Shown: one piece after another, positions 7,727 to 15,034 of the stretch
Position numbering within the stretch: the stretch's first letter is position 1
Layout of the letters: every line of letters starts with the position of its first letter
Origin: Parvimonas micra
GTDB taxonomy: Bacteria; Bacillota; Clostridia; Tissierellales; Peptoniphilaceae
Length of the DNA stretch: 64,000 nucleotides
Direction of reading: 5' to 3'
NCBI RefSeq assembly: GCF_900637905.1
Contig: NZ_LR134472.1
Coordinates: 744,001-808,000 of the forward strand
The notes under the pieces: generated by a model
The model's input: only the letters and a program-made list of their open reading frames with translations
The model's database searches: none
What the model was told of the DNA's origin: nothing
Translations under genes and position numbers: made by a program

Positions 7727-9112
7727 ATGAGTTTTTTTAAAAAAGTTATTAACGGATTATTTAATGATTCAAAGGAAAAGAAAGAAGAGTATTCTAATGA
7801 CGAGTATTCTCCTACTTTGATTAAAGAAGCACATCTTACTTATTGGGAAGAATTTTCCTATATGTTGGCTTTAGCGCCTGAAAATTACAAAATTACAGAA
7901 GATATTTTTACTAATATTGAAGCTTTAGATGGAATTGAAATTAAAGAAAAAATTATGCCAAGTGAGGATTTACCCGGAAAACTTGTTATATCCTATGATG
8001 GAGTAGAATATGAAGTAGGATTTTATGTTGGAGATTTTTATACAGAAGAAATGTATCAATGGCAACTACAATATTTTACAGAAGAGGAAAAAGAACAAAT
8101 TTTAAATGTAAAGAAAGCTTTAAATGTTTATATGAAGTTTGAAGGTAATCCTAAAAAGTGTTATCATTTACAGCTTAAGCTTATCTATGCTATGATTCCG
8201 GAAATGGTTGCTCTTTGTGATGAAAGTGCTGAAAGACTATTAAATAAAAAATGGGTTGAATTAGCAGATAAATCAAATGTACTTCCTTCTCCTACAAGTT
8301 TATATACTGTTCAAGCAGTTTATGATGAAAATGAAGTGTGGCTACATACACATGGATTGTGTAGATGTAATTTACATGAAATTGAGATTTTGGGTTCAAA
8401 TAAGGACGACTCCAGAACACATTATGATTTAATTTCAAGTTATGCTTGTAGATTATTAGATGAAAACAATCCTGTTGAAGAGGATGATGGAAATGAAATT
8501 GGTGAAGAAACTATAAATATGGGAGTTTTTTATGATGGAGAACCAATAGTTGCTACATCAAAAAAATGGATAAATTCTTTGAAGTATTATCCTAAGGATA
8601 TTCTCGGAGGTATTGAAGATAGAAAGGACTCTCATAATTCTAAAACAAATATACTTTTCCTTTATGGAAGTGAAGAGGATTTTAATAAAAAGCGTTTGAG
8701 AAAGCCTTCAGAGTTTACAGAAAAGTTGGAGAATAATCCTATATTTTATTTAAGCAATGAAGAAACTGCTAGAATGAGTTCTTTGGCGAGAGAAAGATTT
8801 TCTTATGTCGAAAGAATGCTTAAGGAAAAACAAGAAGGGAAAGATGATATTGCTATTATAATAAAGCTAGGTCTTGAAACAATAGACGAAGATGGTAATT
8901 TGGATAAGAAAAATCGTGAGCATATTTGGTTTGAAGCTCTTTCTATGGAAGAAGATGGTTTTAAGGCAAAATTGACTCAAGAGCCTTATAATATTCCTAA
9001 TTTACACGAAGGCGATGAGGGGATATATTCTATAGATTATGTGAGTGATTGGATGATTCATACTGAAAATGGTGTAATAACTCCTGAAACTGTATATTTG
9101 TTAGATTTATAA
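7727..9112 (+). CDS. DUF4026 protein with C-terminal DUF2314 domain
   Basis: A 461-aa acidic soluble protein. The N-terminal two thirds match the DUF4026 pattern, including GVEYEVGFYVGDFYTEEMYQWQLQ and a Cys/His-containing LHTHGLCRCNLHEIEILGS. The last ~90 residues carry a DUF2314-like ending: FEALSMEEDGFKAKLTQEPYN, then GDEGIYSIDYVSDWMI. The function is not known for either family. The gene is monocistronic, with its own promoter and a strong Shine-Dalgarno, between a repeat unit and a recombinase relic. I see no signal peptide or membrane span. Confidence 0.75.
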   Translation: MSFFKKVINGLFNDSKEKKEEYSNDEYSPTLIKEAHLTYWEEFSYMLALAPENYKITEDIFTNIEALDGIEIKEKIMPSEDLPGKLVISYDGVEYEVGFYVGDFYTEEMYQWQLQYFTEEEKEQILNVKKALNVYMKFEGNPKKCYHLQLKLIYAMIPEMVALCDESAERLLNKKWVELADKSNVLPSPTSLYTVQAVYDENEVWLHTHGLCRCNLHEIEILGSNKDDSRTHYDLISSYACRLLDENNPVEEDDGNEIGEETINMGVFYDGEPIVATSKKWINSLKYYPKDILGGIEDRKDSHNSKTNILFLYGSEEDFNKKRLRKPSEFTEKLENNPIFYLSNEETARMSSLARERFSYVERMLKEKQEGKDDIAIIIKLGLETIDEDGNLDKKNREHIWFEALSMEEDGFKAKLTQEPYNIPNLHEGDEGIYSIDYVSDWMIHTENGVITPETVYLLDL

Positions 9113-9167
9113 GACAGTTAATAAAAGTAAATATATTTCTATTTACTTTTTAACATAATAGGTAAAG

Positions 9168-9551
9168 ATGATTTTTGATACTTCAGCATTAGAGAAAGAA
9201 AAGATAGAATTAGAAGAATTTAATATCGTGGCGGAACAAGTGAATGACTGTATAAACGAGAATGCTAGAAAAGTTCAAAACCAGGATGAGTATGAAGTAA
9301 GATATACCAGTTTAGTAAATAGGTTTAATGCTACAAAGGTTAGACTGGATGAAATCAAGCAAAGCATAGTAGAAAAACAATCCAAGCGTGACGAGGGAGA
9401 GGATTTTATAAATGAACTGGAAAAGCAGGAACTCATGACAGAGTTTGATAAAAATGTATGGCTTAGCATGATAGACTACCTTAGGGTGTATCATGATGGA
9501 AAGATTGAATTTACATTCCTTGATGGTAGCCAGGTAGAATTAAATAAATAG
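9168..9551 (+). pseudogene. C-terminal remnant of a large serine recombinase
   Basis: The 127 residues match only the tail of large serine recombinases: a helical coiled-coil stretch (residues ~5-90) and the terminal strand pair IDYLRVYHDGKIEFTFLDGSQVELN. The catalytic, recombinase and zinc-ribbon domains are missing, and no in-frame coding sequence lies upstream. This is probably the scar of an older element that left the chromosome here. A ~19-bp terminator hairpin follows, and then the IS200/IS605 element. Confidence 0.75.
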
Positions 9552-9562
9552 AAAAAAACCAT

Positions 9563-9586
9563 CCCCGCGTCAAACGCGGGGTTTTT
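9563..9586 (+). terminator. Hairpin CCCCGCG-tcaaa-CGCGGGG with T tract (left copy)
   Basis: A perfect 7-bp G+C stem followed by TTTTT. The identical hairpin, in the same orientation, lies at 10,217 on the other side of the transposase gene. The pair may therefore belong to the ends of the IS. Confidence 0.8.
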
Positions 9587-9664
9587 ATCTGTCGGGAATA
9601 TCCCTTATTCCTCGCGGGACGCATACAACGTGTAAACTGGTCTGCCAGTTGCGTTGTCTATTTT

Positions 9665-10123
9665 TTATCTTTTCTTTTTCTTTTCTGTTTCCGGAAAGCT
9701 TAACTGCTCTCCCAATCTGTCTTCCTCGAGTTGATGCTTGATATACTCCGCAATTCTCCTCTCATTTTTTCCGACAGTATTTACATAATATCCATGACAC
9801 CAGAACTCCCTATTTCTAAATTTATACTTTAGTTCGGGGAATTGCTCGTATATCATTGTAGTGCTTTTTCCTTTGAGATATCCCATGAAACTTGACACTG
9901 CAATTTTAGGTGGTATCTCCACAAGCATATGTATGTGATCGGGACAAAGCTCCGCTTCGTCAATTTTCACGCCTTTCCACTCACATAGTTGTCTTAGGAT
10001 TTTTCCTACCGCTTCATGTTTTTCACCATAAAAATTTCTTCTTCTATATTTCGGTGCGAAAACAATATGGTATTTGCAATTCCACTTAGAATGCGATAAA
10101 CTGTTTATGTCATTTAGACCCAT
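9665..10123 (-). CDS. tnpA: IS200/IS605 family transposase TnpA (Y1 HUH enzyme)
   Basis: A 152-aa HUH single-strand transposase. The metal-binding motif is HIHM (H63, H65), the catalytic tyrosine lies in GYYVNTVGKN (~112-113), and the N-terminus KYHIVFAPKYRRR is typical. The length is that of intact IS200 TnpA. It cuts and joins single-stranded DNA at subterminal hairpins, preferring replication forks. The lysine-rich tail (EKKKKR) is unusual but short. A Shine-Dalgarno (AAGGAGGAAAAATG on the minus strand) precedes the start. It appears intact. Confidence 0.93.
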   Translation of the reverse strand: MGLNDINSLSHSKWNCKYHIVFAPKYRRRNFYGEKHEAVGKILRQLCEWKGVKIDEAELCPDHIHMLVEIPPKIAVSSFMGYLKGKSTTMIYEQFPELKYKFRNREFWCHGYYVNTVGKNERRIAEYIKHQLEEDRLGEQLSFPETEKKKKR

Positions 10124-10216
10124 TTTTCCTCCTTCTTTAGACTTTTGCAGCTGGCAGACCGCAAATTTAGTCTAACAGATGGAGGATTTTTGGTCAAAAG
10201 CATAGCGTCCACTGAA

Positions 10217-10239
10217 CCCCGCGTCAAACGCGGGGTTTT
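10217..10239 (+). terminator. Hairpin CCCCGCG-tcaaa-CGCGGGG with T tract (right copy)
   Basis: This is the same 19-base hairpin and loop as at 9,563, followed by TTTT. A second hairpin, AAACAGGCAC / GTGCCTGTTT (10,253-10,290), follows before the next promoter. Confidence 0.75.
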
Positions 10240-10294
10240 CCTTATACAACAAAAACAGGCACTTCAATAAAATTGGTGAGGTGCCTGTTTGTGC

Positions 10295-10323
10295 TTGATA
10301 AGGATTGCTATAGAAGGTATAAT
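10295..10323 (+). promoter_or_regulatory. Promoter of the kinase-like gene
   Basis: TTGATA (10295-10300), a 17-base spacer and TATAAT (10318-10323). This is near-consensus sigma-A. Confidence 0.8.
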
Positions 10324-10358
10324 ATATATTAAAATAACTTGTAAAGGGAGTGAGAATT

Positions 10359-11462
10359 TTGGCTAAAAGTAAAAGATATATCTCTTTGAATGAATTAAAA
10401 AAGTGTCCTGAGATGCAGAAATATGAAAATATCAAAGAGTTAGGGACAGGGACAAATGGTAGAGCATTCAAAGCAGAGCATAAATTTTTGAAACAAAATG
10501 TTGTAATAAAGGTGTATGCAATATTTAAAAATGATATTGATTCATACAAAGATAAGCATAAAAAAGAAATCTTAAAGAATTCAGCATTTCGCTTGTCAAA
10601 GAATCAATCAGTAATTTTTGATGCTGGGGAGTTAAAGGGATGTAACGGCGATGCGTTTTATTACTGTGTGATGAATTATTTAAATGGCATAACATTAGAA
10701 GAATGGATCAAATGTAGAGATAACTATAAATGTTATAACCATGAACATCTATTATCAAAAATCGAATTTAATGCTGCGTTAGGTTTTCTATTTCATTGCC
10801 ATGATTTAATAGAAAATGATTTGAAGCTTTATCTCACACATGGTGATTTGAACCCTGGTAATATTATAATGTTAAATCAAAATTATCCTGCTGACAGTGA
10901 AGGCTTTTTAAATTTTACTAATATATATGGAGATTATTTAGTGCCGATGGATGTAGAATTTATTGATTATGGAACTAGTGAATGGGCGGACACCAAAAAA
11001 GAATTTGGAGTTGAGCGAGATATAGAATACATATTTAACAACACTAAGAGCATACTCTCTAGATATCCAATTGAGAATTTTTTTGATTACGAAAAGTTGA
11101 TGACTTCTGATAATGAATTTGTTGTTGGATATAGAATGGAGTATATAATTGTTGATTTAATAAGAATAGTGCTATCTTTATATTTTTTAGAATTAAATTT
11201 ATCAGTTATGGATGCAAATGACCAATACATTAAGAGTTCTTGCGGTTGGTTGTATAAACTGTGGTATGGAGAATTTAAGTGGGAAGAATCTTTCGAGTTT
11301 AATTATTTTATAAACTTAAATTATTGGAAGGTTCTAAAAAAACCATCATGCGGTAGTTTCATTAAAGAAAAAGAGATTGTAGATTATATGAATTCATTGA
11401 ATTTTAGTAAATTAAAATTAAAGTTCGATGAAAAATTTAAACCAATAGAATTAGGGCGGTAG
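10359..11462 (+). CDS. Protein-kinase-like phosphotransferase
   Basis: A 367-aa protein with a degenerate eukaryotic-like kinase fold. The P-loop GTGTNGRAFKAEH (~residue 28) and the lysine strand VVIKVYA (~48) are present. The catalytic loop HGDLNPGNII (~163) has Asp and Asn in the right spacing. The metal site is EFIDYGTSEW (~199), with DYG in place of DFG. The HGDLNPGNI loop also resembles aminoglycoside and choline kinases, so the substrate may be a small molecule. I prefer the TTG at 10359, nine bases after AAAGGGA, to the GTG at 10350 that abuts it. A strong own promoter and terminator make it monocistronic. It adjoins an IS and a methylase relic, a sign of an accessory gene. Confidence 0.7.
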   Translation: MAKSKRYISLNELKKCPEMQKYENIKELGTGTNGRAFKAEHKFLKQNVVIKVYAIFKNDIDSYKDKHKKEILKNSAFRLSKNQSVIFDAGELKGCNGDAFYYCVMNYLNGITLEEWIKCRDNYKCYNHEHLLSKIEFNAALGFLFHCHDLIENDLKLYLTHGDLNPGNIIMLNQNYPADSEGFLNFTNIYGDYLVPMDVEFIDYGTSEWADTKKEFGVERDIEYIFNNTKSILSRYPIENFFDYEKLMTSDNEFVVGYRMEYIIVDLIRIVLSLYFLELNLSVMDANDQYIKSSCGWLYKLWYGEFKWEESFEFNYFINLNYWKVLKKPSCGSFIKEKEIVDYMNSLNFSKLKLKFDEKFKPIELGR

Positions 11463-11477
11463 CAATACCGTCTTTTT
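11457..11477 (+). terminator. Terminator overlapping the stop of the kinase-like gene
   Basis: The stem CGGTA / TACCG with loop GCAA is followed by a TCTTTTT tract; the stop codon lies inside the stem. Confidence 0.65.
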
Positions 11478-11560
11478 CTATGCCCAAAAACAAAAAGTTT
11501 CAGAGTACAGAGGAATAGTTTCAAAGTACAAAGGAAAAGTTTATTTGTATCAAAGACAGT

Positions 11561-11718
11561 AAGATACTAAATGCTACTTGTAGTAGTGGGGAGTTTCTTG
11601 TAAAGGAATAGCTAATATGCTTCAAGAAGTTGGTGGATTAAATACAAAAGAAGCAGAAAATATTAAGAAAAATAAACTTTATGGAATTAAATTTGATAGA
11701 GAAATCCTTGTTTTATAG
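11561..11718 (+). pseudogene. Relic of an N6-adenine DNA methyltransferase
   Basis: One frame reads KILNATCSSGEFLVKE then a stop. This resembles SAM-binding motif I (DPTCGSGEFL). After a frameshift it continues NMLQEVGGLNTKEAENIKKN then KLYGIKFDREILVL, the segment between motifs I and II of type I/IIG-like methylases. Everything else is missing. A 21-base tandem duplication (11,496-11,537; AGTTTCARAGTACARAGGAA) lies just before it and may belong to the same decayed gene. Confidence 0.7.
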
Positions 11719-12075
11719 CTATACGTTAAAAGTAAATAATCATTAAATATTATTAAAAAAATGAATTTAAAAATTGAATAGAAAACAAAATGTTTCACGT
11801 CATAGTACTTTGCATAGAAATTCCCCCAACACGTCATTTCGACTGAAGCGGAGCGGAGCGAATCTAGCCCTAACTCTGCTTACTTGTAAGCAGAAGTAGG
11901 TCTGACGGAGTTATTGTAGCATTTTATACAATAACTCTGGAAATCTCAACTATTGCTTGTAAACAAGCAAAGTTAGGGCTAGATTCCCTTCATTCGTTTC
12001 ACTCATTTCGGTCGAAATGACGTGTAAGAAAAGTACCTTCGTTTAATAGCTAGACGTTAAAAGTTAATAAGCTTC
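11716..12075. repeat. Mosaic intergenic repeat forming a long inverted pair
   Basis: It starts with 'TAGCTATACGTTAAAAGTAAATAA' and holds a full unit ('CACGTCATTTCGACTGAAG' ... 'GAATCTAGCCCTAACTCTGC'). It then repeats the core in inverted orientation ('GCAAAGTTAGGGCTAGATTC' ... 'TCGGTCGAAATGACGTG'). It ends with 'TAGCTAGACGTTAAAAGTTAATAA'. The arms (about 11,830-11,900 and 11,950-12,027) could pair over some 60 bases. The gap contains no gene. Confidence 0.85.
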
Positions 12076-12127
12076 GAAAATTGTATATTAACTTTTATAA
12101 AAACAATTTTTACACTTAAATATTGAT

Positions 12128-12162
12128 TTATCCCTTAAAATATGATATATTTTAAGGGATAA
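12128..12162 (+). promoter_or_regulatory. Perfect 16-bp inverted repeat, likely operator of the fic gene
   Basis: TTATCCCTTAAAATAT, GAT, then the exact reverse complement ATATTTTAAGGGATAA. It covers the AT-rich -10 region and ends 22 bases before the start codon. It probably serves autoregulation by the Fic protein's own winged-helix domain. Confidence 0.75.
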
Positions 12163-12184
12163 AATTATTTTAAGGAGAAATTCA

Positions 12185-13231
12185 ATGAGAAATTTTAATT
12201 ATTCCAAAATTAAAGATAAAAAATGGGACTCTGAAATTCTATCTTTAGTCACATCAATTTATAAATATAAAGGAAAACAGGAATTATATTTAAAACAAAG
12301 ACCTGAAGAATTAAATAAACTTATTGAAGTTGCAAAAATTCAAAGTACAGAGGCTTCAAATGATATTGAAGGAATTGTTACGACAAGTGCAAGACTTAAA
12401 AAGTTAGTTGAAGAAAAGACGACTCCAAGAAATAGAAATGAAGAAGAAATTGTAGGGTATAGAGATGTTCTTAATCTTATTCACGAGAATTTTGATGTAA
12501 TTTCAATTTCAAAGAATTATATTTTACAAATGCATAAAATTATGTTTAGATATATGGATAATCCACTTGCTGGAAAGACTAAAAATATTCAAAATTATAT
12601 TACTATAAATTATCCAAATAAGAAATCAGAAATTTTATTTACACCACCTTCACCTTTTGAAACACCTGAAGCTTTGGAAAATATATGTAATGAATATAAT
12701 AAGGTTATTGGAAATTTCGAGATAGATCCACTTCTTGTAATTCCTTATTTTATCCACGACTTTTTATGTATTCATCCATTTAATGACGGAAATGGCAGAT
12801 TGAGCAGATTACTTACAACCCTTTTACTTTATAGAAGCGGTTTTTATGTAGGTAAATATATATCTTTGGAGGCTTTAATTGCAAAGGATAAATCGGCTTA
12901 TTACGGATCACTTCAAAAATCAGGATTGAATTGGCATGAAGAAAATGAGGATATTTTACCATTTATGAAATATTTATTAGGTATTATTCTTGCAGGATAT
13001 AAAGATTTTGAAGATAGATTTTCTATAGTGGAAGAAAAGCTTCCTGCAATAGAGCTTGTAAGAAAGGCAATTTCTCAGAAAATGGGAAGATTTACAAAGC
13101 AGGACATTATAGAGCTTTGCCCGACTCTAAGTTTAAGTTCTATTGAGGGCTCTTTAAGAAAATTAGTAGATGAAGGAGAAATCCAAAGAGAGGGAATAGG
13201 CAGAGCTACAAAATATATAAGACTAAAATAG
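12185..13231 (+). CDS. Fic family protein with N-terminal inhibitory helix and C-terminal winged HTH
   Basis: A 348-aa protein. The Fic active-site motif HPFNDGNGRLSR (~residues 197-208) is complete, so AMP transfer (or another NMP transfer) to a hydroxyl side chain of a target protein is expected. An inhibitory-helix motif EASNDIEG (~56-63) upstream fits class II Fic proteins, which keep their own ATP site blocked. The last ~80 residues (KMGRFTKQDIIELCPTLSLSSIEGSLRKL) look like a winged helix. The ATG follows TAAGGAGAAATTCA. The perfect palindrome upstream suggests self-repression. A terminator follows. No antitoxin gene adjoins it. Confidence 0.9.
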   Translation: MRNFNYSKIKDKKWDSEILSLVTSIYKYKGKQELYLKQRPEELNKLIEVAKIQSTEASNDIEGIVTTSARLKKLVEEKTTPRNRNEEEIVGYRDVLNLIHENFDVISISKNYILQMHKIMFRYMDNPLAGKTKNIQNYITINYPNKKSEILFTPPSPFETPEALENICNEYNKVIGNFEIDPLLVIPYFIHDFLCIHPFNDGNGRLSRLLTTLLLYRSGFYVGKYISLEALIAKDKSAYYGSLQKSGLNWHEENEDILPFMKYLLGIILAGYKDFEDRFSIVEEKLPAIELVRKAISQKMGRFTKQDIIELCPTLSLSSIEGSLRKLVDEGEIQREGIGRATKYIRLK

Positions 13232-13233
13232 TG

Positions 13234-13264
13234 AAAAAATCAACGGGTTTCCGTTGATTTTTTT
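13234..13264 (+). terminator. Terminator after the fic gene
   Basis: The stem AAATCAACGG / CCGTTGATTT with loop GTTT is followed by a T run. It is nearly the same as the terminator at 2,883, and both are fused to the same repeat module. Confidence 0.88.
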
Positions 13265-13800
13265 GTGGGGAAGTTGTTGTTATGTATCTTCGATACATTT
13301 ACTTTTGCTAAAGCAAAAGTATGAGATTTCTCCATTACGCTTACGCTCCAGTCGAAATGACGTATAAGAGAGCTATCCTTATTTTGTAGCTTAACGTGAA
13401 TGGTAAATAAACTTCAATATTTGTTTATTAATTTTTATAAAACAAAATGTTTCACGTCATAGCACTTTGCATAGAAATTCTCTCAGCACGTCATTTCGAC
13501 CGAAATGTAGCATAGCGGAATGTAGTGGAGAAATCTCATAAAACCCCATAATTCTTAAAATAACTTTTACAGTCTATTTTGCTTTGATAAAAAATAGGGA
13601 AATTCAGTATTATGATGTATCTGCGATACATTTACTTTTGCTAAAGCAAAAGTATGAGATTTTCGCAGTCGATTGTGCTTAAATTAAAGATTTGAACAAT
13701 CTTTGCGTCAGACCTACTTTTGCTTGTAAACAAACAAAGTGAGTTTGACGTGGTATTTGTATCATTTGATATAATTATTGCAAAGCAACAAGGTTCCCAA
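13265..13800. repeat. Largest mosaic intergenic repeat cluster
   Basis: It contains two copies of the pair ATGTATCttcGATACAT + ACTTTTGCtaaaGCAAAAGT (13,282-13,322 and ~13,617-13,652). Between them lie a 'CAGTCGAAATGACGTATAAG' block, a unit 'TTCACGTCATAGCAC...CACGTCATTTCGACC' and 'GGAGAAATCTCATAAAACCCC'. An inverted 'GTCAGACCTACTTTTGC' block lies near 13,707. The whole 530-base gap is repeat modules and no gene is seen. Confidence 0.85.
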
Positions 13801-13845
13801 GTATCTACCCAATGAAATTATAAAATTTTTTTGGTACATACACAA

Positions 13846-14808
13846 TCAAATGGAAGTTTTTTTAGAATTATATTTTTTTATATCTTTTGGATAGATTCCT
13901 TTATATTTTTTGAAACAAGTACTGAATTTGCTATGAGAAGAATACCCTACTGCTTCAGCAATATCCTGAATTTTAAGGGAGGAGTTCAATAGAAGAACTT
14001 CTGCCATGTTCATTCGGCGTCTTTGAGTGTATTCGGTAATTGTACATTGATATTTTTGTTTAAATAATTTTTTAAGTTTTGTACCGCTCATAGTGGATAT
14101 TTTTTCTAAAGTTTTTTGTGAAATTGAGGTTGCATAATGATCATCTATATAATTAGCAACAATTTCCAAAGCTTCATCATCGGCGATAGATATTGGATTG
14201 TTGTACTTATTTAGAAATGCATCTATTGTTATACTAAGCCATTCTTTTGCCTTTGATTCAAAAAAAATTTCAGCAGCAGGAGATATCATCTTACAATTTA
14301 GTATATCTTTTGCAATTCTTTCCAAAGGTTTGTTTATAATTGTGTTAGTGTTGAAAAATAAATTTTCATAGTTACAAACTTTATTTTTGTATGAGGATAG
14401 ACACTCTTCTATCATAGATTGGTTGAAATTTATACCTATTCCTAGATAGGGAGAGTTTTTATGTAGTATAAATCTATAGTTTTTAGAATTTTTTGTATTT
14501 ATAACATAGAGTGAGTTTGAAGAAAGATTTTGATAAGGATTAAAACTTTCTCCATTTGCTGTAACTAAATAAGATGAGTAAAGGGAATAGAAATTATCCA
14601 AACCGGCAAAACTTGTGTGGATAATTTCTTTTTTTATGAAAACATCGTGAATATCAATTGTAAAATTTTTACCTTCATAAAACCAATATATACCTTCCGC
14701 ATCGTCTGTATTGAAACAGAATGTATGTCCTGCAGAGGAGTATTTTGTATTATCAGTACATTCATTTGTAGAAAAAAAGTTTTTAACAAAGTTGTAAAAG
14801 TCGCTCAT
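13846..14808 (-). CDS. AraC family transcriptional regulator
   Basis: A 320-aa regulator. The N-terminal ~200 residues form a sensor region without a recognisable signature. The C-terminal ~100 residues carry the double HTH: ISQKTLEKISTMSGTKLKKLFKQ and IQDIAEAVGYSSHSKFSTCFKKYKGIYPKDIKKY. The start at 14808 (MSDFYNF) is chosen because GGAGG lies 5-6 bases upstream, inside a longer open frame. It is transcribed divergently from the two-ABC-transporter operon. That matches the YbtA-YbtPQ layout of siderophore uptake loci, so it is probably the operon's activator and responds to iron or siderophore. Confidence 0.85.
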   Translation of the reverse strand: MSDFYNFVKNFFSTNECTDNTKYSSAGHTFCFNTDDAEGIYWFYEGKNFTIDIHDVFIKKEIIHTSFAGLDNFYSLYSSYLVTANGESFNPYQNLSSNSLYVINTKNSKNYRFILHKNSPYLGIGINFNQSMIEECLSSYKNKVCNYENLFFNTNTIINKPLERIAKDILNCKMISPAAEIFFESKAKEWLSITIDAFLNKYNNPISIADDEALEIVANYIDDHYATSISQKTLEKISTMSGTKLKKLFKQKYQCTITEYTQRRRMNMAEVLLLNSSLKIQDIAEAVGYSSHSKFSTCFKKYKGIYPKDIKKYNSKKTSI

Positions 14809-14833
14809 ATATACCTCCATTGTAATTTTTATC

Positions 14834-14861
14834 CCAAATAGACATTATTCCAAATAGACAT
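14834..14861. promoter_or_regulatory. Tandem direct repeat, likely AraC-regulator operator
   Basis: CCAAATAGACAT occurs at 14834-14845 and again at 14850-14861, a 16-base period. It lies between the AraC gene and the -35 of the ABC operon. AraC-type activators bind such direct repeats next to the -35 element. Confidence 0.65.
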
Positions 14862-14877
14862 AGTTAACTATGCTTAA

Positions 14878-14906
14878 TTGATTGAATTTCTCATTTATTA
14901 TATAAT
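14878..14906 (+). promoter_or_regulatory. Promoter of the siderophore-type ABC operon
   Basis: TTGATT (14878-14883), a 17-base spacer and TATAAT (14901-14906), 16 bases downstream of the operator repeats. Confidence 0.75.
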
Positions 14907-15034
14907 AAATGTAAGATAAAAACAATCAAAGAGTTATATAATGTTAAAAATTTTTAAAATACCAATTTTTATAGTCAGTCCAAACAGGATATTTATAAAA
15001 CCTGTTGAATTTAAAGAAAAGGAGGAGTTATTCA

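Larger units (their letters stand above)
9553..10245 (-). mobile_element. IS200/IS605-family insertion sequence, tnpA only
   Basis: A ~0.7-kb unit with one Y1 transposase gene on the minus strand. Identical end hairpins sit at 9,563-9,581 and 10,217-10,235. Sub-terminal complementary segments GGTCTGCCAG (9,642) and CTGGCAGACC (~10,152) are also present. No terminal inverted repeats or target duplication are visible, as expected for this family. The size fits the IS200 group, which lacks tnpB. The exact ends are uncertain by ~20 bases. Confidence 0.75.
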
